Positions 45,924 to 58,476 of a DNA stretch of 64,000 nucleotides are shown here, piece after piece; the first letter of the stretch is position 1, and each line of letters begins with the position of its first letter. This DNA is from Thermotoga sp. Mc24 (GTDB lineage: Bacteria > Thermotogota > Thermotogae > Thermotogales > Thermotogaceae): assembly GCF_000784835.1 (NCBI RefSeq), contig NZ_JSFH01000004.1:1-64000 (forward strand). Direction: 5' to 3'. Made by a program: the position numbers and the translations under genes. The notes under the pieces are model-generated. The model had not been told where the DNA came from. It saw only the letters and a program-made list of their open reading frames with translations, and made no database searches.

Positions 45924-46466
45924 TCACCTCCACCCCTCTTCTATAAAACCGTCTGAAAGTTTTTTCAGTAAATCTACAATGAAATTGGTGTTAGAATCCG
46001 GATATTCTCTCACAACAAGATAAACTCTTTCTCCAAAGCTTCTCATGGCGGACATGAATCCCATCACCCTGAGAACGTGTCCAATCATCTCAGGGAAGAT
46101 CAGAAAATCACCGGAGGGAAAATCGAGCTCCTCTGGTTCGAAGTCTGGCAGATCGAACATTTCCTCGAGTTTTATTCCATAACGGCTGGAAAAGAGCTCT
46201 AACATGGCGCACGATAAAGAGAAGAGCACTTTCGGATGTTCTGGAAAATGCGCCTCGAGTCTCTCGAAAAGACCAAAAATCTGACTCGATTTTGCTTCCT
46301 TGAGGATCCCCTCATATTCTTCTAGCACGGCCACAAAAATCTTGTAATGCTCCCCCAACGATCTTTCGGGAACTATTGTTGAACTCCCCTTGAATTCATC
46401 TTCCATCAGTTCTACTTTCACAATTTCTCTGTCTTTCCATTTCTCGAGATGATAAGTTAAGATCAT
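45924..46466 (-). CDS. Hypothetical protein between glgD and murE
   Basis: The 180-residue, acidic, mostly helical protein has no signal peptide or clear membrane segment. I recognise no family. Its ATG 46464-46466 follows AGGAGG, and the 67-base gap to murE is a divergent promoter region. It is the first gene of the long minus-strand run, in the position of TM0238. Hydrophobic patches (PKVLFSLSCAMLELFSS) suggest a folded, cytoplasmic protein. Confidence 0.7.
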   Translation of the reverse strand: MILTYHLEKWKDREIVKVELMEDEFKGSSTIVPERSLGEHYKIFVAVLEEYEGILKEAKSSQIFGLFERLEAHFPEHPKVLFSLSCAMLELFSSRYGIKLEEMFDLPDFEPEELDFPSGDFLIFPEMIGHVLRVMGFMSAMRSFGERVYLVVREYPDSNTNFIVDLLKKLSDGFIEEGWR

Positions 46467-46509
46467 TTTTCCTACCTCCTGTCTGGAAAAGCTTTAAATA
46501 AAGTGTTAA

Positions 46510-49276
<2,767 letters not shown>

Positions 49277-49280
<4 letters not shown>

Positions 49281-50185
49281 TAGCAGCGAATTTTCTCCTG
49301 AACCTCGTTCTTTATCCGATCCTCATAAAACTCTTCAGACACAGAAGAATCGGGCAATACATAAGGAAAGAAGGTCCGGACCTTCACGGTTACAAAGAGG
49401 GTACCCCCACCATGGGAGGTATTCTGTTCGTTCTGACCAGTTTTTTGTTTGGGATGATCTCTAAGACAAACACGATAGTGTTGCTTGGCATGTTTCTCTT
49501 CTTCCTCATTGGTTTTCTGGATGACTTTCTCAGTGTGGCAAGAAAAGACTCCACCGGATTGAAAACTTATCAGAAAGCTCTGCTTCAGACTCTTGTAGCC
49601 TTCATTATGTTGCTTCTGATACGTCCCGAAACCAACGTCGACTTCTTTGGCTCCGCGATTGAGATGGGAAAGTGGTATTACCTCTTCGCACTCTTGGTTA
49701 TCGTCGGAAGTTCGAACGCCACGAACCTAACGGATGGGTTGGACGGTCTGGCCGGTTGGATATACGTGAGCGGAAGCATCCCTTACTGGTTTTTCCTCAA
49801 AGAAAGGGGAATCTCAGAGGACACTCTGTTGATCCTTGTAGCCGGTGTTCTTGCATTTCTCGTGTTCAACTCGAAACCCGCGAAGATCTTCATGGGGGAT
49901 ACGGGTTCTATCACACTCGGTGGGGTTTTGGGAACCGTCTCTGTTCTGACAAAAACGGAGTTCTATCTGGTGCTTTTCTTTCTGATTCCCGTCGTCGAAA
50001 CGTTGAGCGTTATCCTTCAAGTGGGGTCTTTCAAGATCTTCAAACGCAGGATATTCAGAATGTCTCCTCTGCACCACCACTTTGAACTACTCGGATGGAG
50101 CGAGGAAAAGATCGTGGCAGTGTTTACCGTCTTCAATCTGATGTCTTCTCTTGTTGCTCTTGAGGTCTTCGGGGTGATAGGATGA
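49277..50185 (+). CDS. mraY: Phospho-MurNAc-pentapeptide transferase MraY
   Basis: Integral membrane enzyme that moves phospho-MurNAc-pentapeptide to undecaprenyl phosphate, giving lipid I. The 302-residue protein has ten hydrophobic helices and the family motifs [18 protein letters not shown]-type [31 protein letters not shown] and [12 protein letters not shown], then [13 protein letters not shown]. It is slightly shorter than the E. coli protein. Confidence 0.96.
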
Positions 50186-51474
50186 GGATAGGTTTCCTGG
50201 GTTTCGGAAAGAGCAACAGATCCCTTCTGAAATATCTTCTGAAACATCAAAAAGCAGAGTTTTTCGTGAGCGAAGCAAAAACTCTGGACAGTGAAACGAA
50301 AAAATTCCTGGAAGAATACTCCGTAGAATACGAAGAAGGGGGACATACCGAAAAACTTCTGGAGTGCGATGTTGTCTACGTGAGCCCAGGGATAAAACCA
50401 GACACAAGCATAATCGAACTCCTTTCTTCCAAGGGCGTGAAACTATCCACGGAGCTTCAGTTTTTCCTGGACAACACAGATCCAAAAAAGGTCGTAGGCA
50501 TCACGGGCACCGACGGAAAAAGTACCGCCGCCGCTCTCATGTACCATGTACTCTCCAGAAAGGGGCTCAAGACTTTCCTTGGCGGAAACTTTGGTACACC
50601 AGCCGTGGAAGCCCTGGAAGGAGAGTACGACTATTACGTGCTGGAAATGAGCAGTTTCCAGCTTTTCTGGAGCGAAAGACCTTATCTTTCAAACTTCCTC
50701 GTTCTGAACATATCCGAAGATCATTTAGACTGGCACTCTTCTTTAGAAGAGTACGTTGATTCAAAGTTGAAACCGGCTTTTCTTCAGGCAGAAGGAGATC
50801 TGTTCGTCTACAACAAGCACATCGAACACTTGAAGGATTTGAAAGGCGTGAGATCCAGAAAAATTCCCTTCTGGACAGATGAAAGCTTCGCCACGGAGAG
50901 AGAACTGATCGTCCACGGAAAAAGTTACGCACTTCCTGGGAACTATCCGTATCAGATGAGGGAAAACATACTGGCAGTTTCCGTTCTTTACATGGAGATG
51001 TTCAAAGAACTGGAAAGTTTCTTAGAATTCCTCAGAGATTTCAAACCACTTCCACACAGAATGGAATACCTGGGTCAGATAGATGGAAGACATTTTTACA
51101 ACGACTCGAAAGCCACGTCGACACACGCGGTACTGGGTGCGCTCTCCAACTTCGACAAGGTAATTCTCATAATGTGTGGTATCGGCAAAAAGGAAAACTA
51201 TTCTCTCTTCGTGGAAAAAGCCAGGCCAAAGCTGAAACATCTCATCATGTTCGGAGAGATATCGAAAGAGCTCGCTCCATTTGTGGAGAAAATTCCTCAC
51301 AGCATCGTTGAAAATATGGAAAAAGCCTTCGAAACAGCACTGGAAGTCTCCGAAAAAGGTGATGTGATTCTTCTCAGCCCGGGAGGAGCGAGTTTTGATA
51401 TGTACGAAAACTACGCAAAAAGAGGCGAGCACTTCAGAGAGATCTTCAAACGACACGGAGGGGATAAAGTTTGA
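50182..51474 (+). CDS. murD: UDP-MurNAc-L-alanine--D-glutamate ligase MurD
   Basis: Adds D-glutamate to UDP-MurNAc-L-Ala. The 430-residue protein has an N-terminal Rossmann domain ([19 protein letters not shown]), the ATP loop [49 protein letters not shown] and [16 protein letters not shown]. It ends [26 protein letters not shown]. It lies between mraY and the ftsW gene with 4-base overlaps. Confidence 0.96.
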   Translation: MRIGFLGFGKSNRSLLKYLLKHQKAEFFVSEAKTLDSETKKFLEEYSVEYEEGGHTEKLLECDVVYVSPGIKPDTSIIELLSSKGVKLSTELQFFLDNTDPKKVVGITGTDGKSTAAALMYHVLSRKGLKTFLGGNFGTPAVEALEGEYDYYVLEMSSFQLFWSERPYLSNFLVLNISEDHLDWHSSLEEYVDSKLKPAFLQAEGDLFVYNKHIEHLKDLKGVRSRKIPFWTDESFATERELIVHGKSYALPGNYPYQMRENILAVSVLYMEMFKELESFLEFLRDFKPLPHRMEYLGQIDGRHFYNDSKATSTHAVLGALSNFDKVILIMCGIGKKENYSLFVEKARPKLKHLIMFGEISKELAPFVEKIPHSIVENMEKAFETALEVSEKGDVILLSPGGASFDMYENYAKRGEHFREIFKRHGGDKV

Positions 51475-52565
51475 ACGAAAAATCTCTCGTTTTCTTTGTC
51501 ATAGTACTCCTGTGCGTGGGCTTCATATCCCTCAGCAGTTTTGAAATAGTTCAGGATTATGTGAAGCCAGCCAGCGACACCGCACACGTGGTGCTGAACC
51601 ATTTGATGAAACTGGCAGTGGCCATTGTTTTTTTCGTTGTCTTCCTCTACACAGATCACAGATTGCTCTTCTCAAAACAAATCATAGTGGGGGGATACGT
51701 CCTCTCCCTTGTTCTTCTGACAGTCGTGCTGTTTCTCCCTTCGGGTGAGAGGGGCGCACACAGATGGATCGATCTTGGTAGCTTTTCATTCCAGCCATCC
51801 GAACTGGTCAAAATCTACATTCTTCTGTTTCTTGCGTGGTACGTCGAAAAGAACTCCCTGTTCATGAAAAGGCTCTTCAGGGGATTTTTGAAGCCGATTC
51901 TCCTCGTTTCTCCTCTATTCTTCCTTGTTCTGATCGAACCCGATTTCAGCACTTTCGTGCTTCTCGTCTTCACGGTCATCCTCACACTTTACGCTGCTGA
52001 AACTCGCGGGATTTATGTGCTGAGCTTCTTTCTGGTAACGATTTTCCTTTTTATTTCCATGTATAAAACCGGTGTTCTGGAACATTTTCTGAGAAATTAC
52101 CAGATGGAAAGACTCGTATCGTATCTGAGAGGGAACGTCTCAGAACAGGTTATTGAAGCGGTGAACGCTATAAGAAACGGTGGTACGCTTGGTAAAGGGC
52201 TGGTTCTCGGTGAAGAAAAGCTCTTCGTGCCCGTGGTAACCAGTGATTTCGTGCTGGCCATAGTGGGTGAAGAGCTTGGTTTCATAGGCTTGGGAGTCGT
52301 CCTGTTCTCATTTTATGGATTAGTTCACAGTCTTGTGAAGGTTGCCACGAAAATGCACACGGTTCCATCAGTCAGGACGTTCATCTCTGGTTTCGCTATT
52401 TTGATAATGCTTCAGGTGATGACGAACGTCGGTGTCATATCCGGAATTCTTCCAGTCACAGGAGTAACCCTTCCCCTGGTAAGCTATGGAGGGAGCTCCC
52501 TTCTTTCCGTGATGATGGGTTTTGGAATAATCGGAAATATGATTCTGGAGAGTGAAAGAGAGTGA
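51471..52565 (+). CDS. ftsW: FtsW/RodA/SpoVE-family peptidoglycan polymerase
   Basis: The 364-residue polytopic membrane protein (about ten helices) is a SEDS-family glycosyltransferase. Motifs include [41 protein letters not shown], and the C-terminal signature [27 protein letters not shown]. It sits between murD and murG, as FtsW does in division/cell wall clusters. The start is TTG 51471 at the end of murD. Confidence 0.93.
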   Translation: MNEKSLVFFVIVLLCVGFISLSSFEIVQDYVKPASDTAHVVLNHLMKLAVAIVFFVVFLYTDHRLLFSKQIIVGGYVLSLVLLTVVLFLPSGERGAHRWIDLGSFSFQPSELVKIYILLFLAWYVEKNSLFMKRLFRGFLKPILLVSPLFFLVLIEPDFSTFVLLVFTVILTLYAAETRGIYVLSFFLVTIFLFISMYKTGVLEHFLRNYQMERLVSYLRGNVSEQVIEAVNAIRNGGTLGKGLVLGEEKLFVPVVTSDFVLAIVGEELGFIGLGVVLFSFYGLVHSLVKVATKMHTVPSVRTFISGFAILIMLQVMTNVGVISGILPVTGVTLPLVSYGGSSLLSVMMGFGIIGNMILESERE

Positions 52566-53581
52566 TAAAGGTCGTTGCAGCTGGCGGTGGAACCGGTGGA
52601 CATCTCTACCCGCTTCTGGCCATCCTCGAGGCGCTTGTGAAAAGAGTTGATGTGAAGGTTCTGTTCTTCGCCGTAAAAGGCAAAATCGATGAAAGGGTTG
52701 TGAGAAAGGATCATCCGGAGTTCGAAACAGTTGTAATCGATGTCAGAGGTTTGCACAGACCGCTCCACCATCCAAAAAACCTGTGGAGAGCCTTGAAGAT
52801 AGGAATTGCTACAATCGAGGTGAAGAAACATTTGAGGCGCTTCAAACCGGATTTAATAATCCTCACGGGCGGATACATATCTGGAGTTGTGGGTTTGGCC
52901 GCTAAGGATCTTGGAATACCCATCTTTGTCCACGAACAAAACGTCGTTCCAGGGCTCGCAGTGAAGGTTCTCTCGCAGTACGCGAAGAAAGTTTTCGTCT
53001 CTTTCGAGAGAACACGAGATTATCTGAGGGAATGGCGGGATAAAATCGTCGTCACTGGATGTCCGGTGAGAGAAACAGAAAAAGAAGCACCTTTGAAGGA
53101 TTTCGTGCTCGTTCTCGGTGGAAGTCTGGGGAGTGAAGCGATAAACGAACTGATGGAAAAGGTGTACCCGGAACTTCCGGAGATTCTATTTGTACATTCC
53201 ACAGGGTCAGACGATTGGACAGAAAGACTTTCCGCTTTTCCAAATGTAACAGCGCTAACTTACATAGATCCTGTGGGAGCCTACTGGAAGAAAGCGATCG
53301 CGTCCATTTCAAGAGCAGGAGCGAGTACAATCGCAGAAATGATGTACTACGGTGTTCCCGGAATATTGATACCATGGGAAGGCTCCGCTGAATCACACCA
53401 GCTTGAAAACGCTCTTGAAGCAGAAAGACTGGGGTACGGCATTGTTATCAGAGAAAAAGAGACGTCTCCCCGGAAAATAATCGAGTCTATTGATAAAGTA
53501 GTGAAAAAAGGTAAAATAGAGAAGATGAAAGAAAACCCTGCTTCCAAAATATCTGAGGAAATACTGGGGGAGATAATGTGA
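52562..53581 (+). CDS. murG: MurG, lipid II-forming N-acetylglucosaminyltransferase
   Basis: Adds GlcNAc to lipid I at the cytoplasmic membrane face. The 339-residue GT-B protein begins [24 protein letters not shown]. It has VGTGGYISG-like ILTGGYISGVVGLAA, VHEQNVVPGLAVKVL, VLGGSLGSEAINELM, and the UDP-GlcNAc site SRAGASTIAEMMYYGVPGILIP followed by SAESHQLENAL. The start is GTG 52562, overlapping the ftsW stop. Confidence 0.96.
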   Translation: MIKVVAAGGGTGGHLYPLLAILEALVKRVDVKVLFFAVKGKIDERVVRKDHPEFETVVIDVRGLHRPLHHPKNLWRALKIGIATIEVKKHLRRFKPDLIILTGGYISGVVGLAAKDLGIPIFVHEQNVVPGLAVKVLSQYAKKVFVSFERTRDYLREWRDKIVVTGCPVRETEKEAPLKDFVLVLGGSLGSEAINELMEKVYPELPEILFVHSTGSDDWTERLSAFPNVTALTYIDPVGAYWKKAIASISRAGASTIAEMMYYGVPGILIPWEGSAESHQLENALEAERLGYGIVIREKETSPRKIIESIDKVVKKGKIEKMKENPASKISEEILGEIM

Positions 53582-54951
53582 AAATTCATTTCGTAGGAAT
53601 TGGTGGAATAGGAATGAGTGCCGTAGCTTTGCACGAATTCTTGAATGGAAACGATGTTTACGGTTCAAATATAGAGGAAACAGAAAGAACCGCTTATCTA
53701 AGAAAATTAGGAATTCCGATTTTTGTACCACACTCCGCAGACAACTGGTACGATCCCGATCTGGTTGTAAAAACCCCCGCCGTTCGTGACGACAACCCGG
53801 AGATAGTACGCGCCAGGATGGAAGGGGTTCCACTCGAGAACAGACTGCATTATTTCCGAGACATTCTGAAACGAGAGAAAAAGGAAGAGTTCGCTGTAAC
53901 CGGAACCGATGGAAAAACCACAACAACGGCCATGGTTGCGCACGTTTTGAAACATTTGAGAAAGTCTCCAACAGTATTTCTTGGAGGCATAATGGATTCC
54001 CTCGAACATGGAAACTACGAGAAAGGAAACGGGCCCATAGTTTACGAACTTGACGAGAGTGAAGAGTTCTTCTCAGAGTTCTCCCCAAACTACCTCATAA
54101 TCACAAACGCCAGAGGAGATCATCTGGAAAACTACGGAAACTCTCTGTCCAGATACAGATCGGCCTTCGAAAAGATCAGCAGGAACACTGACCTGGTTGT
54201 CACCTTCGCAGAGGACGAACTCACCTCTCATCTCGGTGATGTGACTTTTGGCGTGAAGAAGGGTACATACACTCTCGAAATGAGAAGCGCTTCTCGCGCT
54301 GAACAAAAGGCTGTAGTGGAGAAAAATGGAAAGAGATATCTCGAGTTCAAACTCAAGGTTCCCGGTTTTCACAACGTTTTGAACGCTCTGGCAGTGATAG
54401 CACTCTTCGACTCACTCGGGTACGATCTGGCCCCAGCGCTCGAAGCACTGGAGACATTCCGGGGAGTTCACAGACGTTTTTCCATCGCGTTTCACGATCC
54501 GGAAACGAACATCTATGTGATAGACGACTACGCCCACACACCAGACGAGATAAGAAACCTTCTTCAGACAGCAAAAGAAGTCTTCGAAAACGAAAAAATC
54601 GTGGTGATATTCCAGCCGCACCGATACTCCAGACTGGAAAGGGAAGATGGAAACTTCGCAAAGGCGCTTCAGCTGGCAGATGAGGTTGTGGTCACGGAAG
54701 TCTACGACGCGTTCGAAGAAAAGAAAAACAACATCTCAGGGAAGATGATCTGGGATTCCCTCAGATCGCTTGGAAAAGAAGCGTATTTCGTTGAGAAACT
54801 TCCGGAACTGGAAAAGATAATTCCCGTGAGTGAGAACACCGTCTTCCTTTTCGTCGGTGCCGGAGATATCATTTACTCTTCCAGAAGGTTCGTGGAACGT
54901 TATCAGAGCTCCAAAAGTTCTCCTTCACGTGTTCTGGGATCGAACAAATAG
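53578..54951 (+). CDS. murC: UDP-N-acetylmuramate--L-alanine ligase MurC
   Basis: Adds L-alanine to UDP-MurNAc, the first stem-peptide step. The 457-residue protein has HFVGIGGIGMSAVALHEFL at the N-terminus, the ATP loop AVTGTDGKTTTTAMVAHVL, YELDESEEFFSEF, ITNARGDHLENYG, and DDYAHTPDEIRNLLQTA near residue 312. It is last in the mur operon. Its final 49 bases overlap the convergent phosphoesterase gene. Confidence 0.96.
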   Translation: MKIHFVGIGGIGMSAVALHEFLNGNDVYGSNIEETERTAYLRKLGIPIFVPHSADNWYDPDLVVKTPAVRDDNPEIVRARMEGVPLENRLHYFRDILKREKKEEFAVTGTDGKTTTTAMVAHVLKHLRKSPTVFLGGIMDSLEHGNYEKGNGPIVYELDESEEFFSEFSPNYLIITNARGDHLENYGNSLSRYRSAFEKISRNTDLVVTFAEDELTSHLGDVTFGVKKGTYTLEMRSASRAEQKAVVEKNGKRYLEFKLKVPGFHNVLNALAVIALFDSLGYDLAPALEALETFRGVHRRFSIAFHDPETNIYVIDDYAHTPDEIRNLLQTAKEVFENEKIVVIFQPHRYSRLEREDGNFAKALQLADEVVVTEVYDAFEEKKNNISGKMIWDSLRSLGKEAYFVEKLPELEKIIPVSENTVFLFVGAGDIIYSSRRFVERYQSSKSSPSRVLGSNK

Positions 54952-55379
54952 ACTGTGCTCTTACCGGAAAGATAACCGCACGCTTCTCCAGGATTCACCA
55001 CGAGAGTCTTTCCTTCTTTTCTCACATCCACTCTATGAGTATGCCCGTAGAGAATCAGATCGAACTCCTGGGAATGAACGATCGCATCCAGAAGAACGGG
55101 TTCGTGCATCATTGCTATTCTTAAACCATCGATCTCCAGGGAAATGGGTGGTTTCTTGATTCTCCCGCCGGATCTTTTGTCTAGCAGGAGCACCTCTCCG
55201 TCGTTGTTTCCAAAAACACCGTAAAAATCCACCCCTTCTTTGATCAATCTTCCAAGTGTGAACGGTGCAACGAAGTCTCCACAGTGGAAAATTCTTTCGA
55301 TGTTCTTCTCAGATACGAGTTCTTCCACCTTTTTCAAAACTTCCATGTTATCGTGAGTGTCACTGAGTATCAGCCACAT
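54903..55379 (-). CDS. YfcE/MJ0936-type metallophosphoesterase
   Basis: The 158-residue calcineurin-like phosphoesterase carries the complete two-metal set: LSDTHDN (DxH), HCGDF (GD), GNND (GNxD), MHEPVL and YGHTHRVD (GHxH). Family members are active on phosphodiesters in vitro; the physiological substrate is unknown. It converges on and overlaps murC by 49 bases, and lies just downstream of the AEC carrier on its strand. Confidence 0.94.
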   Translation of the reverse strand: MWLILSDTHDNMEVLKKVEELVSEKNIERIFHCGDFVAPFTLGRLIKEGVDFYGVFGNNDGEVLLLDKRSGGRIKKPPISLEIDGLRIAMMHEPVLLDAIVHSQEFDLILYGHTHRVDVRKEGKTLVVNPGEACGYLSGKSTVYLFDPRTREGELLEL

Positions 55380-55384
55380 TCACG

Positions 55385-56242
55385 TCACCCCCATGTGTAG
55401 TTTATCACCATGATTATGGACGTTGAAACAACCGTGAAGAAAGTGATGAGCCCACTCGCGAGTTCCGCATCGTAACCCTTCTCGACCGAGTACACGAGTG
55501 TCATGATAGCAGAAGGAAGAAGTGGCGAAAGAAACAGGTTCATCTCTTCGAAAGAAGAAAGAGAGAAGATCTTCACTGCGATCAGAGCAACAAGCAACCC
55601 GGCAGCATACTTTACGAGTCCCGCCATTAAAATCAGACGGAATTTGTCGTAAACCGATCTGAAGCTGAGATAGTATCCCACAAGAAAAAACACGAGGAAA
55701 GCATTCGCGTTCTTTATCGTCCGCGCAGCATCGAGAACAATACCAGGTGGAACTACTTTGAAGATGTTCATCGTTATCCCGACGAGGAGAACCAGAAACG
55801 GTGGAAAGGTGAAAACCTTCAGTATTCCCTTTTTATTTTGCTCAGCCACTGCCTTCCCCACACCAAATATGAAGAAAGAATTTCCCAGGTCGAACAAGGC
55901 AAAGTTAACCACCGATCCTTCTCCCCAAAGGCTTTCCGCCAGAGGGTACATGAACAATCCCGTGTTGAAACCAATGAAAGAGAGAACGATCGGAATTCTC
56001 ACTCTTGGATCCTTTATTCGGGAGAAAAACAGAAAAGCAAGAAAGATGAGAAGGAGGTTACTTAAAACACCCGTTGCGGTGAAAGCGAACTTCGAAAAGT
56101 GAAAACGTGAGGTGGAAAAACTGTAAAAGATCGCCGCTGGCAACGTGAAGTTCACCACGAGTTTCGAAAGGACCTTACCAGTATCTTTTTCGAAAAATTT
56201 CTTCGTCAGATAACCGATCAGTATGACGATCGAGAATTCCAC
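55385..56242 (-). CDS. Auxin efflux carrier (AEC) family transporter
   Basis: The 285-residue membrane protein has about ten hydrophobic helices in two five-helix halves and the family features VNFTLPAAIFYSFS and GFNTGLFMYPLAESLWGEG near one crossing. Bacterial members export or exchange small organic acids; the substrate here is unknown. GTG 56240-56242 is the start, and the frame begins directly with a hydrophobic helix. It lies downstream of the NuoF terminator. Confidence 0.86.
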   Translation of the reverse strand: MEFSIVILIGYLTKKFFEKDTGKVLSKLVVNFTLPAAIFYSFSTSRFHFSKFAFTATGVLSNLLLIFLAFLFFSRIKDPRVRIPIVLSFIGFNTGLFMYPLAESLWGEGSVVNFALFDLGNSFFIFGVGKAVAEQNKKGILKVFTFPPFLVLLVGITMNIFKVVPPGIVLDAARTIKNANAFLVFFLVGYYLSFRSVYDKFRLILMAGLVKYAAGLLVALIAVKIFSLSSFEEMNLFLSPLLPSAIMTLVYSVEKGYDAELASGLITFFTVVSTSIIMVINYTWG

Positions 56243-56277
56243 TCAGTGCACCCCTGAAAAAGATTTTATCAAAAGAA

Positions 56278-56303
56278 GAGGGCGTCTCTTTGACGCCCTC
56301 TTT
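56278..56303 (-). terminator. Rho-independent terminator of the nuoEF operon
   Basis: The 9-bp stem GAGGGCGTC / GACGCCCTC with a 5-base loop is followed on the minus strand by TTCTTTT. It begins at the nuoF stop codon and separates the pair from the AEC carrier gene. Confidence 0.85.
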
Positions 56304-57939
56304 ATGGTTTTCTAACACCGATTTTCTTCTTTTCCTTCTTCTTTATGAACTCACACACACCCACCGGACATTTATTAGCACCTATGTGGGCTCTGAATTC
56401 TTCTTCGAAGTTGTCAACGATCGAGAGCAGAGGAACCGGAATACTCTGACCCAGCCCGCAGAAAGAAGTTTCTCCCGCGTTCCGAGCGATCTCCCTCAGC
56501 GTATCAAGATCCTCTTTTTTGCCTTCGCCTCTGCTTATTCTCTCCAAAATGTTGACGATCATCCTTGTACCTTCCCGACACGGTGTGCATTTTCCACACG
56601 ATTCGTGCTCGAAGAACCTCATAACAGCGAGTGCGAGATCCACCGCACAGTGAGTCTCGTCAGCAACGAGAATCACTCCTGATCCAAGGGAAACTCCGTA
56701 CTTTGCGTAAGAATCAAAATCGAGTGGAACGTCGAGTTTGTCTGGTCCGATGAACGTTCCCGCACTACCACCCGTTTGCACAACTTTCAACTTCCTGCCA
56801 CCCTCAACTCCTCCACCAAATTTGAAGATGAGATCTCTCACCGTCACCCCCATTGGCACTTCCACGATTCCCTTTCTCACCACATTACCCACGAGGGAGA
56901 ACACTTTTGTGCCTGGTGACGAGTCAGTACCGAACTTTTTAAACCACTCCGCACCGTTCATTATTATCCTTGGAACATTCACAAAGGTTTCCACGTTGTT
57001 CACGACGGTGGGTTTCCCGAAAAGGCCAAAGGTGGGGGGGTAAGGAGGTTTCAATCTGGGCCGAGCAGGTTTTCCTTCGATGGACTCTATCAACGCCGTT
57101 TCCTCTCCTGCTACATATGCTCCCGCTCCGAGTCTTATTTTCAGATCGAAGTTGAATCCACTTCCAAGGATGTTCTCACCGAGAAATCCGTACTCGTAGG
57201 CCTGTTCTATGGCTTTCTTCAGGATTTCTATCGAACTGTGATACTCTCCCCTTATGTATATGTAGCCCTTCGTTGCACCAACCGCGTACCCCGCTATGAT
57301 CATGCCCTCTATCAAAGAATGAGGATCACCCTCCATGATGAGCCTGTCTTTAAAGGTACCGGGTTCTCCTTCATCGGCGTTGCACAGGACATATTTCTGA
57401 TCAGCAGAAGCTTTGTAGGTGAATTCCCATTTCAGACCCGTTGGAAAACCAGCTCCACCCCTTCCCCTCAGCCCGCTTCGTTTTATCTCTTCGATTATCT
57501 CTCCTGGTTTCATCTGGAGCGCTTTGGCGAGGGCAAAGTAACCGTCTCTTGCGATGTATTCCTCTATACGAGTGGGATCTATCTCTCCTACGTTTTTCAG
57601 AACGATACGAGTTTCTTCAGCCACTCTCTCTACCTCAACGGTTCTTCTTATTTGACTCTCGGAAATTTCAAGATCGAGCACTCTCCTTCCCTTGAGAACG
57701 TGCTCTTCGAAGATCCTTCTCACATCCGATTCATTCTTCACGACGTAGAAAACACCATCGGGAAGAACGGAAACAATCACTCCTTCTGGATAAATTCCCA
57801 TGCTACCCGTTTCCAGCACATCGACAGTATCTCCGAGGTTGTGTTCCTTCACGAGATCTCTGAAGTAATTGAGAAAGTGACGAGCCCCCATCAACACACT
57901 GTTCGAATCCACTGAGACCAGAACTGTTATCGGTTTCAT
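56302..57939 (-). CDS. nuoF: NuoF/HydB-like NADH-binding iron-sulfur flavoprotein
   Basis: The 545-residue protein has an N-terminal thioredoxin-like ferredoxin extension, then the NuoF core: RGRGGAGFPTGLKWEF and NADEGEPGTFKDR for FMN and NADH, GAGAYVAGEETALIESIEG, and the cluster motif ESCGKCTPCREGT. The C-terminus ends about ten residues after CPVGVC, so the extra two-[4Fe-4S] ferredoxin domain of bifurcating hydrogenase HydB is missing. Only one additional small subunit (next gene) is present, and no hydrogenase or other catalytic subunit lies nearby. It is the counterpart of TM0228. Confidence 0.92.
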   Translation of the reverse strand: MKPITVLVSVDSNSVLMGARHFLNYFRDLVKEHNLGDTVDVLETGSMGIYPEGVIVSVLPDGVFYVVKNESDVRRIFEEHVLKGRRVLDLEISESQIRRTVEVERVAEETRIVLKNVGEIDPTRIEEYIARDGYFALAKALQMKPGEIIEEIKRSGLRGRGGAGFPTGLKWEFTYKASADQKYVLCNADEGEPGTFKDRLIMEGDPHSLIEGMIIAGYAVGATKGYIYIRGEYHSSIEILKKAIEQAYEYGFLGENILGSGFNFDLKIRLGAGAYVAGEETALIESIEGKPARPRLKPPYPPTFGLFGKPTVVNNVETFVNVPRIIMNGAEWFKKFGTDSSPGTKVFSLVGNVVRKGIVEVPMGVTVRDLIFKFGGGVEGGRKLKVVQTGGSAGTFIGPDKLDVPLDFDSYAKYGVSLGSGVILVADETHCAVDLALAVMRFFEHESCGKCTPCREGTRMIVNILERISRGEGKKEDLDTLREIARNAGETSFCGLGQSIPVPLLSIVDNFEEEFRAHIGANKCPVGVCEFIKKKEKKKIGVRKP

Positions 57940-58409
57940 TGTGACTCACCCCTCAATCTATCTATGAGATCCTTTACACGATCGGGCGTCATGTTACCGT
58001 AATACTCGGCATTCACCATGATCACCGGTGCAACACCGCAAAGGCCCAGACAACTCGTCATTTCGAGTGTGAAAAGACCATCAGAAGTGGTCTGACCGAA
58101 GTCGATTTTCAGAATTTCCCTGATGGTCTTGACTATCTCTCTTCCGTTTTCAACATGACACGGAAGACTCTCACAAACCCTTATCACGTATTTTCCCTTC
58201 TGTTTTGTCGAAAACATGGTGTAGAACGTTAACACCTCGTACACTCTGGAGAGCGGAACACCGAGCTCTTCAGCCACGATTTCAGCGGCTTCTGGTGGTA
58301 TGAAGTTGTTGAAACGCTTCTGTATCTCGTGCAGGGTGTTTATCAAAACGTCTCTCTCTTCTGCTGTTTCTTTAGCTTTCTGGACGATCTCTGCTATTAC
58401 CTCTCGCAT
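57936..58409 (-). CDS. nuoE: NuoE/HydC-like [2Fe-2S] subunit
   Basis: The 157-residue thioredoxin-fold subunit has the helical N-terminus and the [2Fe-2S] cysteines in VCESLPCHVENG and TSCLGLCGVAPVIMVN. It pairs with NuoF as in complex I and bifurcating hydrogenases. ATG 58407-58409 is preferred, five bases after GGGGGAG; a GTG two codons earlier is too close to that site. A TATAAT-type promoter lies upstream. Confidence 0.93.
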   Translation of the reverse strand: MREVIAEIVQKAKETAEERDVLINTLHEIQKRFNNFIPPEAAEIVAEELGVPLSRVYEVLTFYTMFSTKQKGKYVIRVCESLPCHVENGREIVKTIREILKIDFGQTTSDGLFTLEMTSCLGLCGVAPVIMVNAEYYGNMTPDRVKDLIDRLRGESQ

Positions 58410-58452
58410 CTTCACTCCCCCTCGTCAAAAATTTCACAATTATTCATGAAAA

Positions 58453-58458
58453 ATTATA
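58453..58458 (-). promoter_or_regulatory. -10 box of the nuoEF promoter
   Basis: A consensus TATAAT on the minus strand lies 44 bases before the nuoE start. The -35 region is A/T-rich (TTTAAA) and poor. It falls in the gap after the DUF554 gene, indicating a separate nuoEF transcript. Confidence 0.5.
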
Positions 58459-58476
58459 CCACTTTTTCTGTGCCAT

